Positions 50,052 to 59,178 of a DNA stretch of 64,000 bases are shown here, piece by piece. Origin of the DNA: CAYVIB01 sp964451365. Lineage in GTDB: Bacteria > Pseudomonadota > Gammaproteobacteria > Pseudomonadales > Cellvibrionaceae. The notes beneath the pieces were generated by a model, which was not told where the DNA came from, ran no database searches, and saw nothing but the letters and a program-made list of their open reading frames with translations. The stretch covers positions 1-64,000 of the forward strand of contig CAYVIB010000025.1 of the NCBI GenBank assembly GCA_964451365.1. The letters are read 5' to 3'. The position numbers were made by a program, and so were the translations under genes. Each line of letters opens with the position of its first letter. The stretch's first letter is position 1.

Positions 50052-51971
50052 CTATATCCGCGAATAGATTTTACTGCCTTTTTCCCTGAACTCTTCGGAC
50101 TTTTTCTGCATCTCCGCTTCAACGTCAATCATTTTGACAGCCTCCACGCCATCGAGTGAAGAGGCGGCAGTTCCCTGCGGGGCGGCTCCTTCCCTGGCAG
50201 CATAGTCGCGTACTTCCTGGGTAATTTTCATGGAGCAGAATTTGGGCCCGCACATGGAGCAAAAATGAGCCACCTTGGCGGAATCCTTGGGCAGCGTTTC
50301 GTCGTGATACTCCCGCGCGGTATCAGGGTCCAACCCCAGGTTGAACTGGTCCTCCCAGCGGAATTCAAAGCGGGCTTTGGAAAGCGCGTTGTCACGCAAT
50401 TGTGCACCTGGATGTCCCTTCGCCAGGTCGGCCGCATGGGCGGCGATTTTGTAGGTAATAATCCCCTCCTTGACATCGTCCTTATCGGGCAGTCCCAGGT
50501 GCTCTTTGGGAGTCACGTAACACAGCATCGCGCAACCGTACCAACCGATCATGGCCGCGCCGATACCGGAAGTGATGTGATCGTAACCGGGGGCGATATC
50601 GGTGGTCAGCGGACCCAGTGTGTAAAAGGGTGCTTCGCCACATTCGCGCAATTGTTTGTCCATGTTTTCCTTTATCAACTGCATCGGTACATGGCCAGGT
50701 CCCTCGATCATGGTTTGCACGTCGTGTTTCCAGGCAATTTTTGTTAACTCGCCGAGCGTTTCCAGTTCGCCAAACTGCGCCTCGTCATTTGCATCGGCAA
50801 TCGATCCCGGACGCAAGCCGTCGCCGAGAGAAAAACTGACATCGTAGGCTTTCATAATTTCGCAGATGTCTTCGAAATGGGAGTAAAGAAAATTTTCCTT
50901 GTGATGAGCCAGGCACCATTTGGCCATAATCGAACCGCCGCGCGATACAATTCCAGTCACACGTTTTGCGGTAAGGGGAACATAGCGCAACAACACGCCG
51001 GCGTGAATTGTAAAATAATCGACTCCCTGTTCCGCCTGTTCAATCAGGGTATCGCGAAAAATTTCCCAGGTAAGATCTTCCGCCACACCATCAACTTTTT
51101 CCAACGCCTGGTAAATGGGAACAGTACCGATGGGTACGGGAGAATTACGAATAATCCACTCGCGTGTTTCGTGAATATTTCTTCCGGTGGATAAATCCAT
51201 AATGGTGTCGGCACCCCAACGGGTTCCCCAAACCAGTTTCGCCACTTCCTCATCGATGGAAGACGATAGGGCGCTGTTACCGATGTTGCCGTTGATTTTC
51301 ACCAGGAAATTCCTGCCGATAATCATCGGTTCCAATTCAGTGTGATTGATATTGGCCGGAATAATTGCACGCCCGCGCGCCACTTCGGAACGTACAAATT
51401 CAGGCGTAATTTCGTCGGGTATCGCCGCACCGAAAGATTCTCCCTCGTGCTGATCCGCATAAACCCCATTCTCCCTTGCCTGTTGCAGGCTCATATTTTC
51501 ACGAATGGCAATGTATTCCATTTCCGGCGTAACAATTCCCTTGCGCGCATAATGCATCTGCGACACATTGTTGCCGGCCTTGGCTTTGCGCGGCGAGCGA
51601 ATATGCTCGAATCGCAGCGCAGCCAGCTTGGGATCGTTCAGGCGCTCCCGGGTAAACCGCGAAGTGTTTGTGTCAAGGATTTCAGTATCGTTTCGTTCGA
51701 TTATCCATTTGGAACGGATGTCGGGAAGACCACATCGCAAGTCAATGCTCACTTGCGGATCGGTGTAGGCACCGGAGGTGTCGTAAACGCGCACCGGCGG
51801 ATTTTTTTCACCACCAAAATCCGTGGGCGTATCACTCAGGGAAATTTCCCGCATCGGCACACGAATGTCCTGCCTCGAACCCGGCACATAAATTTTGCGT
51901 GAATTCGGAAATGACTGTGTGGATTCATCCGCCTGCGCTGCTGTCACTTTAGACTCCGGGGTTCTACTCAT
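50052..51971 (-). CDS. thiC: Phosphomethylpyrimidine synthase ThiC
   Basis: Radical-SAM enzyme that turns AIR into HMP phosphate for thiamine. The 639-residue protein ends with the non-canonical cluster motif CSMCGPKFCSMKI (CX2CX4C) and has NINHTELEPMIIGRNFLVKINGNIGN, DLSTGRNIHETREWI and EGPGHVPMQLIKENMDKQL. It follows thiD by four bases, so both answer to the TPP riboswitch at 52912-52996. Confidence 0.97.
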   Translation of the reverse strand: MSRTPESKVTAAQADESTQSFPNSRKIYVPGSRQDIRVPMREISLSDTPTDFGGEKNPPVRVYDTSGAYTDPQVSIDLRCGLPDIRSKWIIERNDTEILDTNTSRFTRERLNDPKLAALRFEHIRSPRKAKAGNNVSQMHYARKGIVTPEMEYIAIRENMSLQQARENGVYADQHEGESFGAAIPDEITPEFVRSEVARGRAIIPANINHTELEPMIIGRNFLVKINGNIGNSALSSSIDEEVAKLVWGTRWGADTIMDLSTGRNIHETREWIIRNSPVPIGTVPIYQALEKVDGVAEDLTWEIFRDTLIEQAEQGVDYFTIHAGVLLRYVPLTAKRVTGIVSRGGSIMAKWCLAHHKENFLYSHFEDICEIMKAYDVSFSLGDGLRPGSIADANDEAQFGELETLGELTKIAWKHDVQTMIEGPGHVPMQLIKENMDKQLRECGEAPFYTLGPLTTDIAPGYDHITSGIGAAMIGWYGCAMLCYVTPKEHLGLPDKDDVKEGIITYKIAAHAADLAKGHPGAQLRDNALSKARFEFRWEDQFNLGLDPDTAREYHDETLPKDSAKVAHFCSMCGPKFCSMKITQEVRDYAAREGAAPQGTAASSLDGVEAVKMIDVEAEMQKKSEEFREKGSKIYSRI

Positions 51972-51975
51972 GATA

Positions 51976-52821
51976 TTAAACTCTCACTTTGTATTTGTGG
52001 TGATAAAAATGGTTTAACGGGCCGTTGTTTTCCACAATATTTTGCCGCACAGCGTGGGCAAGGGCATTGGTGACATAAACCTTGGCGATTTGCACCGCAT
52101 CCGCCAACATTTCGCCTTTCGCCAATGCCACGGCAATTGCAGTCGACAGAGAACAACCTGTTCCATGCGTGTGAACGGTTTTTATTTTTTCCGCTTCAAA
52201 AAACTGGAGACGATCGCCGTCGGCCAGCACATCGGTAATTACCGTGGCTTTTGGCAAATGCCCTCCTTTTAGCAGCACGGCGGGGGCACCCAGCTCTTGC
52301 AGCGCCGTCGCCTGCCCGCGCATTGCATCCACATCCTGTGCGATTCGGGTTCCCAAAATCACTGCCGCTTCATCCAGGTTGGGTGTGATAACCGTAGCCC
52401 CGGGGAACAACAAATCTTTCATCGCGCGAACAATATCGTTCGTCGCCAGATCGTCGCCCGCGCTCGAGCGGATAACGGGGTCGAGTACGACCGGTATGGT
52501 TTTTCGGGAGGATAAAAAGCGACCGACTGTTTCCACTGCGTCGACCGAACCGAGCATACCGATTTTTACCGCCCTTATCTCCACATCGGCAGCTACCGTC
52601 CGCAACTGGTTTTGCAGCTCCCTCGGCGGCACCGGCCAGATACTGCTGACGGTTTTGGAGTTTTGCGCGGTAACCGCGGTAATCGCGGTGCAGCAATAGG
52701 CGCCCAGCGCACCGGCGGTTTTGATATCCGCCTGTATCCCGGCGCCGGCAAAAGAATCACTTCCGGCTATGCTCAGAATAACCGGAGGATGGAACGGCGT
52801 ATCACTGCCACTGGTTTCCAT
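51976..52821 (-). CDS. thiD: Hydroxymethylpyrimidine (phosphate) kinase ThiD
   Basis: Phosphorylates HMP and HMP-P in thiamine synthesis. The 281-residue ribokinase-fold protein has SIAGSDSFAGAGIQADIKTAGALGAY, DPVIRSSAGDDL, TPNLDEAAVILG and the catalytic region HTHGTGCSLSTAIAVALAKG. First gene after the TPP riboswitch, with a weak AGGA ribosome-binding site. Confidence 0.96.
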   Translation of the reverse strand: METSGSDTPFHPPVILSIAGSDSFAGAGIQADIKTAGALGAYCCTAITAVTAQNSKTVSSIWPVPPRELQNQLRTVAADVEIRAVKIGMLGSVDAVETVGRFLSSRKTIPVVLDPVIRSSAGDDLATNDIVRAMKDLLFPGATVITPNLDEAAVILGTRIAQDVDAMRGQATALQELGAPAVLLKGGHLPKATVITDVLADGDRLQFFEAEKIKTVHTHGTGCSLSTAIAVALAKGEMLADAVQIAKVYVTNALAHAVRQNIVENNGPLNHFYHHKYKVRV

Positions 52822-52911
52822 GCCTTGGTCCTGTGCTGCGTGAAAAGGATTTATGTTCGAGGAAGGGACTAAAAGCTGAAAAGGCAGAATAAGAGAGTGT
52901 CGATTACCATT

Positions 52912-52996
52912 TCTCGTTTCCTCCGCCGGTACTAACCGGATCAGGTCAGCGGGTATTTCTCAGCGGCCTTTTAATATGGGCGCACCCCGACAAGAA
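52912..52996 (-). promoter_or_regulatory. TPP riboswitch of thiDC
   Basis: On the minus strand the THI-box core is clear: GGGGTGCGCCC, then CCGCTGAGAAATACCCGC, TGACCTGATCCGGTTAGTACC and GGCGGAGGAAA. The outer stem TTCTTG/CGAGAA (52996-52991 with 52917-52912) closes it. High TPP should lower expression of thiD and thiC, and perhaps of the genes downstream. Confidence 0.96.
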
Positions 52997-53192
52997 CAGG
53001 ACTCAGTTTATGGAAGTGCGTCGGGACTGTAAAGACCGGCCCGACGCCAGATGGGGCAGCGGTTTTAATTTTTATTTTTGAGAACAATAAAGGGTTTTGG
53101 CACCGCAGGCGGGATAGAATTGCGCGCCCTTCCCTTGGTCCAATACGTGCTTTACTTAAATGATTGAGGTGTAGAATTTTTAAACGGACCCT
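52997..53192. other. Promoter region between thiDC leader and the small plus-strand gene
   Basis: No gene seen. It should contain the thiD promoter upstream of the riboswitch and a promoter for the small unknown gene; neither could be placed with confidence. Confidence 0.4.
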
Positions 53193-53537
53193 ATGGATAT
53201 TCCATCTTCCAGCTCATATCCTTTCTTATCGCCGGCCAGGCCCGGCGCGCAGGTTGTTCGCCAATCGCAGGCGGATCAACCCGGGAAGGGAGAGGGAGTG
53301 TTGGAAAGCGAAAAGCCTGAGGAGCACAATACCTCACGGGAAGCAGGCGGGCGCCGCAGCGAATGGGTATCCCGTATTATTGATGCCCAGGCTTCGCGTG
53401 TCATAAGCCAAACCGAGGACGTTATCGAGCTAAAACCTATCACCATAGAAAATCGCCCACCGGCAAACATCCAGCGCTTCCTCGAAACCGCCACCAGCGG
53501 CAGGAAGCCCGGCTCCATCATCGACATCTACGCTTGA
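53193..53537 (+). CDS. Small protein of unknown function
   Basis: The 114-residue product is hydrophilic, with a Pro/Ser/Gln-rich N-terminal half (likely disordered) and a helical C-terminal half: SEWVSRIIDAQASRVISQTE, then ENRPPANIQRFLETA. No signal peptide, membrane helix or known domain is seen. It stands alone between the thi leader and tolC and is not in any neighbour's frame shadow. Confidence 0.6.
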   Translation: MDIPSSSSYPFLSPARPGAQVVRQSQADQPGKGEGVLESEKPEEHNTSREAGGRRSEWVSRIIDAQASRVISQTEDVIELKPITIENRPPANIQRFLETATSGRKPGSIIDIYA

Positions 53538-53564
53538 CGTTTTTTTGCCATTTTTTAAGTTAAA

Positions 53565-53595
53565 TTGGCGTTACCATTACACCTGTCCGTATAAT
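53565..53595 (+). promoter_or_regulatory. Candidate sigma-70 promoter of tolC
   Basis: TTGGCG (53565-53570) and a perfect TATAAT (53590-53595) with a 19-base spacer, about 67 bases before the tolC start. Confidence 0.55.
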
Positions 53596-53662
53596 GCATG
53601 GCCATTACGGCGCTTCCCGAAATAGCCGCAAAAAAATCAGCTTTGACCATCAGGGATTAATA

Positions 53663-55069
53663 ATGAGTAAGTACACCAGAATTTCGATGGCCGCATTGTT
53701 TTTGGCCGTCACCCCTTTCTCTGCGCCTCTTCTAGCCGAGACACTCGAAGATATTTACCGGCAGGCGCTCACCAATGATCACCAGTTCAGGGCCGCCCAG
53801 GCCGCTTTTGAAGCCGGCCAGGAAGACAAGGCCATCGGCCGGGCCGGACTTTTGCCGCAACTGGGCGCCGAGGGTTCCTGGTCCAAAAGCGAAGTGACCC
53901 GGGAAGGCGAACAGGTGGAGTTTGATCCCGACACCGGCGGCCCTTTTATCGCGCCCGCCTTCGCGGAAGGTAACAGCACCCGCTCAGGCTATTCCGTTTC
54001 CCTGTCCCAACCGTTGTTTGATATGGCCGCCTGGTACGGATACAAGCAGGGCAAAGTCTCCAGCCAGATCGCGGCGGCAGAACTGAACAGCGCCGAGCAA
54101 AACCTGATTATCCGCACCGCCCAGGCCTACTTCGATGCGTTGGAAGCCGTGGACGCACTGGAAACCGCCCGCGCGGAGGAAGAAGCGTTAAGCCACCAGT
54201 TGGAACAGACCAAGCAGCGCTTCGAGGTCGGCTTGACCGCCATTACCGAAGTTCACGAAGCCCAGGCGGCCTACGACTCCGCAACCGCCAACCGACTGCT
54301 TGCGGAGGGCCAGCTCGGTATTGCCTTTGAAGCGTTGGAAGTCATTACCGGAGAGCCGTACAGCAACATCTCACCGCTGCAGAAGGATTTTCCGGTCACG
54401 CTCCCAACCCCGGCACAACGGGAAGATTGGGTGGAATTTGCGCTGGAAAACAATTTTGAGTTGCAATCAGCCAAGTTATCCGCCGAATTTGCCAGGCAAA
54501 CGGCCAAAATCCGGAAAGCCGCTCATTTTCCAACTCTGTCTGTCGGTGCAAACGTGAACGATTTCGACACTGAATCCGATAATGGGGCCATCAATCTTGA
54601 CGACACGACACTGAATGAGCAAGTGGAATCGGTAGGACTGACATTGACCGTGCCTCTGTTCAGCGGAGGGGCCATATCCGCCCAAAGACGCCAGGCCGCG
54701 GCACGCTATATCGAATCTCGCGAACTCTACCTTCTGACCCAGCGCGACCTCGTCCAGGAAACTCGCTCAGCCTATCTTTCGGTGGTTACCGGTGTCGCCA
54801 CGGTTAAGGCCCGCCAGCAGGCCATTCGCTCCAGCCAGAGCGCCCTGGAAGCCACCCAGGCGGGCTACGAGGTGGGGACAAGGGATTTGGTGGATGTGCT
54901 GAACGCCCAGCGCAACCTGTTCCGCGCGCAAAACGATTACTACGACGCGCTCTACACCTATGTAATGAGCACCTTGCGTTTAAAGGAGGCAGCGGGGCTG
55001 CTTTCGGCGGACGACATCCTGGCGTTGAGCGAATGGCTGGACCCGGAGAAAACCGTCAGCCCGATGTAA
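53663..55069 (+). CDS. tolC: TolC-family outer-membrane efflux channel
   Basis: Outer-membrane exit duct for type I secretion and RND/ABC efflux. From the ATG at 53663 the protein is 468 residues, with a signal peptide ending before AETLEDIYRQAL. Two OEP repeats follow, with NRLLAEGQLGIAFEALEVITGEPYSN and ARTR-like ends such as AGYEVGTRDLVDVLNAQRNLF. Position opposite nudF-yqiB-cpdA matches enteric tolC. The frame is open upstream to 53594, but the signal peptide and an AGGG site set this start. Confidence 0.93.
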   Translation: MSKYTRISMAALFLAVTPFSAPLLAETLEDIYRQALTNDHQFRAAQAAFEAGQEDKAIGRAGLLPQLGAEGSWSKSEVTREGEQVEFDPDTGGPFIAPAFAEGNSTRSGYSVSLSQPLFDMAAWYGYKQGKVSSQIAAAELNSAEQNLIIRTAQAYFDALEAVDALETARAEEEALSHQLEQTKQRFEVGLTAITEVHEAQAAYDSATANRLLAEGQLGIAFEALEVITGEPYSNISPLQKDFPVTLPTPAQREDWVEFALENNFELQSAKLSAEFARQTAKIRKAAHFPTLSVGANVNDFDTESDNGAINLDDTTLNEQVESVGLTLTVPLFSGGAISAQRRQAAARYIESRELYLLTQRDLVQETRSAYLSVVTGVATVKARQQAIRSSQSALEATQAGYEVGTRDLVDVLNAQRNLFRAQNDYYDALYTYVMSTLRLKEAAGLLSADDILALSEWLDPEKTVSPM

Positions 55070-55114
55070 GTTAATCTCCGCCGGGTAAGCGAAGAAACAA
55101 AGAGCCGTCGCCGG

Positions 55115-56890
55115 TCAATATTTTTCCGGCGGCGGAGCCACCCGCATAACCTCCGCCACGGTAGTGGTTCCCACCGCCACCTTCTGCGCACCGGACAGCC
55201 GCAGCGTGCGCATTCCTTCTCTCATCGCCTGTTGGCGCAGGTGGTTCAAATCGCAGTTATCATTAATCAACTCCTGCACTTTCTCACTCAAGGTAAGAAT
55301 CTCGTAAATACCCTGGCGCCCCAGATAGCCAGTGTTGCGGCACTCCAGACACCCTACCGGTTCGAATACTTTTTTCGGCTTGTTTACCTTCCAGGGTTTG
55401 ACCAGGTTATCCCAGTCCGAGTCCGTGATGGCGGATTCCTTCTTACAGTGAGGGCACAGGGTGCGCACCAGGCGCTGCGCCATGATACCCAGGACCGTGG
55501 CCTTGATCAGGTAGCCGGGCACGCCCAGGTCGAGTAAGCGGGACACCGCGGACGGAGCATCATTGGTGTGCAGGGTGGAAAGCACCAGGTGGCCGGTCAA
55601 GGCTGCCTGCACCGCCATTTTGGCGGTTTCGATATCGCGGATCTCGCCCACCATGATGATGTCCGGGTCCTGTCGCATCAGCGTGCGCACGCCGGCGGCA
55701 AAATCCAGGTCGATATTGTGCTGCACCTGGGTCTGGTTGAAGGCTTCCTCCACCATTTCGATCGGATCTTCAATGGTGGAAACGTTCACCTCGTCCGTCG
55801 CCAGGGCTTTTAAGGAAGAATAAAGTGTGGTGGTTTTACCGGAGCCTGTCGGCCCCGTCACCAGCAAAATGCCGTGCGGCTTTTCCACCATGGCTTCCCA
55901 ACGCCGGTAATCGTCGCCGGTCAGGCCCAATTCCTCGAACGAACGCAACAGCACGTCCGGGTCGAAAATCCGCATCACCAGCTTTTCGCCAAAGGCGGTA
56001 GGCATGGTGGACAACCGCAGTTCAGCTTCAGTGCCGTCCGGGCGCTTGGTTTTGATCCGGCCATCCTGGGGTTTGCGCTTCTCCGCCACATTCATCCGGC
56101 CGAGGATTTTCAGACGGCTGATGATAGCGGTGGCCACCGACACGGGAAATTCGTAGATATTGTGCAGCACGCCATCGATACGAAAGCGCATGCGCGCAAT
56201 TTCCCGCCGGGGCTCGATATGAATATCGCTGGCACGCTGGTCGAAGGCGTACTGCAGCAACCAGTCGACGATATTGACGATATGCTGGTCGTTGGCTTCC
56301 GGGTCCTTCAGCGTTCCCAGTTCCAGCAACTGCTCGAAATTGGCCACACCGGAGGAGCGGGCCTTGCCGGTTTGAGCACCGGAAATGGAGCGGGCCAGCG
56401 AATAAAACTCAATGCGGTAGCGCTCGATTTCGGACGGCAACGCAACCACTCTTTTGATTTCCTTGTGCACGATTTGCGACAACTGGTCGATCCAGTCCGT
56501 CATAAAAGGCTCGGTCACCGCAACCACCACCATGTCCTTGGTCACGTTCACACACAACAGGCCGTGCCGTTTGGCAAAGGCGTAGGACATCACGTCGGTG
56601 CTTTCGGCCACCGGCACCTTCATCGGATCGATATGAAACAACGGCAGGCGTGCCTTTTCCGCCAACCAGTTGGTCAGGATCAGTTCATCGATATGCTTGC
56701 CGGGTTTCTTCGCATTCTCCGGACGGGTGCTGGCGATGTAGGTGAGCGGATGCATGACCGACTGTTCGCGCGTACGGGTGGCGCCCATCAGCATATTGGC
56801 ATCTTCCTGCTTTATCAGCTTGTCTTCCACCAGGTCCAGCAGAATGGAGCGGAGATTAAGCGACCTTTCAACAACGTGTTCTGAATTCAT
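55115..56890 (-). CDS. GspE/PilB-family type II/IV secretion ATPase
   Basis: The 591-residue ATPase has an N-terminal N1E/MshEN-like region (residues about 20-160), Walker A GPTGSGKTTT, IEDPIEMVEEAFNQTQVQ, Walker B IIMVGEIRD and LSTLHTNDAPSAVSRLLDLG. The tetra-Cys zinc motif is CPHCKK with CLECRNTGYLGRQGIYE. No gspC-G, pilC or pilD genes lie nearby, so it is an orphan and may act with a system elsewhere. Homology does not decide between pilus assembly and secretion. Lies between tolC and the PhzF-like gene. Confidence 0.9.
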   Translation of the reverse strand: MNSEHVVERSLNLRSILLDLVEDKLIKQEDANMLMGATRTREQSVMHPLTYIASTRPENAKKPGKHIDELILTNWLAEKARLPLFHIDPMKVPVAESTDVMSYAFAKRHGLLCVNVTKDMVVVAVTEPFMTDWIDQLSQIVHKEIKRVVALPSEIERYRIEFYSLARSISGAQTGKARSSGVANFEQLLELGTLKDPEANDQHIVNIVDWLLQYAFDQRASDIHIEPRREIARMRFRIDGVLHNIYEFPVSVATAIISRLKILGRMNVAEKRKPQDGRIKTKRPDGTEAELRLSTMPTAFGEKLVMRIFDPDVLLRSFEELGLTGDDYRRWEAMVEKPHGILLVTGPTGSGKTTTLYSSLKALATDEVNVSTIEDPIEMVEEAFNQTQVQHNIDLDFAAGVRTLMRQDPDIIMVGEIRDIETAKMAVQAALTGHLVLSTLHTNDAPSAVSRLLDLGVPGYLIKATVLGIMAQRLVRTLCPHCKKESAITDSDWDNLVKPWKVNKPKKVFEPVGCLECRNTGYLGRQGIYEILTLSEKVQELINDNCDLNHLRQQAMREGMRTLRLSGAQKVAVGTTTVAEVMRVAPPPEKY

Positions 56891-57000
56891 TCTTTTCTCT
56901 GGGGCTTTATGAGTCTCTGAGCCGGAGTTTTCGGAGCATCGCTGTTAAGTCTAGCGGAGATCCAAAAACCGAATACATAATGGCAGCTTTTTTTGGTAAT

Positions 57001-57016
57001 GTATGCGAAAGCATAC
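57001..57016. other. Short hairpin with GAAA loop
   Basis: GTATGC and GCATAC pair around GAAA between two divergent genes. A stable GNRA-like hairpin; role unknown. Confidence 0.35.
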
Positions 57017-57044
57017 CAATAATCCTCTGGCAGGGAGCTGAGTT

Positions 57045-57845
57045 TTGACACATCAGACCAACCTCGAGTTTTACCACGTAGACGCCTTTACCGATTCCAT
57101 TTTCAGCGGCAATCCGGCGGCGGTGATTATTCTGGACGAGTGGCTGCCCGACATGGTGATGCAGGCTATCGCCGCCGAGTTCAACCTGTCGGAAACCACC
57201 TTTACCGTCAACAGGAACGGCGACTACCGGATCCGCTGGTTCACGCCCACCACCGAGGTGCAACTCTGCGGCCATGCCACGTTGGCCACCGCCCATGTGC
57301 TTCACAACCATCTGGACGTGCCCCGGGAGACCATTCGCTTTCAGTCGCTGAGTGGATTTATTTCCACAACACCGGAAGGTGAAGGCTTCACCCTCGATTT
57401 TCCCGCCAACCCCGCCCGCCCCATAGCCATGCCGGAAGGCCTGCGCGAGGCATTGGGGGGCAATCCGAGGGAGGTCCTGTTATCGGACCGACTGGTGGTG
57501 GTTTATGATGACGCCACTGAAGTGGAAATCCTTGAGCCGGATTTCGGCAAAGTGGTCCGGCTGCCTTATTCCAGCGTGTGCGTCACCGCGCCCAGCACCA
57601 ACCCGGACATTGATTTTGTCTGCCGTTACTTCGCACCCGCCTGCGGTGTCAACGAGGACCCGGTTACCGGCTCGGCATTCACGGTGCTGGCACCCTATTA
57701 CGTGGGCAAAATGGGCAAAACGTCATTTTCCGCTAGACAGGTTTCCCGCCGTGGCGGTAACGTGCGCGTATCCATGGAGGGGGAGCGGGTAAAAATTACC
57801 GGCTGCGCCAAAACAGTGATGAAAGGTCTTTTTTACCTGGCCTGA
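57045..57845 (+). CDS. PhzF family isomerase-like protein
   Basis: The 266-residue protein has the PhzF/diaminopimelate-epimerase-like double fold. The likely catalytic Glu50 is in LSETTFT, and TTEVQLCGHATLATAHVL, CRYFAPACGVNEDPVTGSAFTVL and RGGNVRVSMEGERVKITG are family blocks. Starts at TTG (57045-57047) after AGGGAG. The substrate is unknown; here it lies beside argE, not phenazine genes. Confidence 0.92.
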   Translation: MTHQTNLEFYHVDAFTDSIFSGNPAAVIILDEWLPDMVMQAIAAEFNLSETTFTVNRNGDYRIRWFTPTTEVQLCGHATLATAHVLHNHLDVPRETIRFQSLSGFISTTPEGEGFTLDFPANPARPIAMPEGLREALGGNPREVLLSDRLVVVYDDATEVEILEPDFGKVVRLPYSSVCVTAPSTNPDIDFVCRYFAPACGVNEDPVTGSAFTVLAPYYVGKMGKTSFSARQVSRRGGNVRVSMEGERVKITGCAKTVMKGLFYLA

Positions 57846-57880
57846 ACCGGATTCGATTAACCGTCCAGTCATAACACACC

Positions 57881-59029
57881 ATGTCCGTTGTTAACGTTTT
57901 TAAAGATCGCCTCAGCCAACTGGTGGCAACGCCCTCGGTAAGCTGCACCTCGCCCGAATTCGACATGCCGAACCTGGCAATTATCGAACTGCTGGCCAAC
58001 TGGCTGAACGACCTCGGTTTCACTGCCGAAGTCATTCCCCTTGCCGGTTATCCCGGCAAGGCCAATCTTTTGGCCAGCTACGGTTCCGGACCCGGCGGAC
58101 TGGTGCTGGCAGGGCATTCCGACACAGTGCCCTGCGATCCGGAACGCTGGCAGCAAAATCCCTTTTCCCTGGCGGAGAAGGACTCGCGATTTTACGGCCT
58201 TGGCACCACGGATATGAAAGGCTTTTTCCCCACGGTGCTGGCGGCGATCGAACAGATCGACCTGAACAAGATACAGCAACCGCTGATGATACTCGCTACC
58301 GCCGACGAGGAGTCCTCCATGTCCGGCGCTCGCGCGCTGGCAACCCTCGGCCGGCCGAAAGGGCGGTACGCGGTGATTGGCGAGCCGACGTCCATGCGAC
58401 CCATTCGCATGCACAAGGGCATCATGATGGAAGCAGTCAGGATACGCGGGCGCTCCGGCCACTCATCCGATCCCGCCAATGGCAACAATGCTTTGGATAC
58501 CATGCATTTGGTGTTGAACGAGTTGGTGCAAATCCGCGGTGAATTGCAGGCAAGGTACCGCAATGACGGCTTTGCCATCAGCGTGCCGACCTTGAACCTC
58601 GGCTGCATCCACGGCGGTGATAACCCCAACCGCATCTGCGGCGACTGTGAATTGCAGTTCGACTTGCGGACCCTGCCGGGCATGACCACCGATAACCTGC
58701 ACGAGGATCTGGCCAGGCGCGTGACTCCCCTGGGTGAAGCCCACGGCACGACAATCAGCCTTGAGCAACTCTTTCCTGGCATAAACGCTTACGAGGAACC
58801 GGCCAATAGCACACTTGTGAAGGCGGCGGAGAAATTGACCGGCCACACCGCCGAAAGTGTCGCCTTCGCCACAGAAGCCTCCTTCCTGAAGGATATGGGC
58901 ATGGAGACCATTGTCATGGGGCCGGGTTCGATCAACCAGGCGCACCAGCCCAACGAGTATCTTGACCAGAGCCAGATTCTTCCCGCCATCGATATTATCA
59001 AGTCGCTTATCCGGCAATTCTGTTTTTAA
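57881..59029 (+). CDS. argE: Acetylornithine deacetylase ArgE
   Basis: Zinc M20-family enzyme removing acetyl from N-acetylornithine in arginine synthesis. The 382-residue protein has metal motifs LAGHSDTVP (His, Asp), GLGTTDMKGFFP (Asp), TADEESSMSGA (Glu pair) and the final His in NQAHQPNEYLD. It is followed by argA after 149 bases, a known pairing in pseudomonad-like genomes. Confidence 0.94.
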   Translation: MSVVNVFKDRLSQLVATPSVSCTSPEFDMPNLAIIELLANWLNDLGFTAEVIPLAGYPGKANLLASYGSGPGGLVLAGHSDTVPCDPERWQQNPFSLAEKDSRFYGLGTTDMKGFFPTVLAAIEQIDLNKIQQPLMILATADEESSMSGARALATLGRPKGRYAVIGEPTSMRPIRMHKGIMMEAVRIRGRSGHSSDPANGNNALDTMHLVLNELVQIRGELQARYRNDGFAISVPTLNLGCIHGGDNPNRICGDCELQFDLRTLPGMTTDNLHEDLARRVTPLGEAHGTTISLEQLFPGINAYEEPANSTLVKAAEKLTGHTAESVAFATEASFLKDMGMETIVMGPGSINQAHQPNEYLDQSQILPAIDIIKSLIRQFCF

Positions 59030-59178
59030 GTGCTTTTTACAAGCGTTGTACAGCGCGGAAGAAATTCAGGGAAATAGTGTGAATAAGCCTAAATACTGCT
59101 AATCTTTTGCACCTGAAGTAACAGCGGCTCATATTTCGAACGTTAAGGCGCCAATTTTTACCGGAAGTCCAAACAGCA

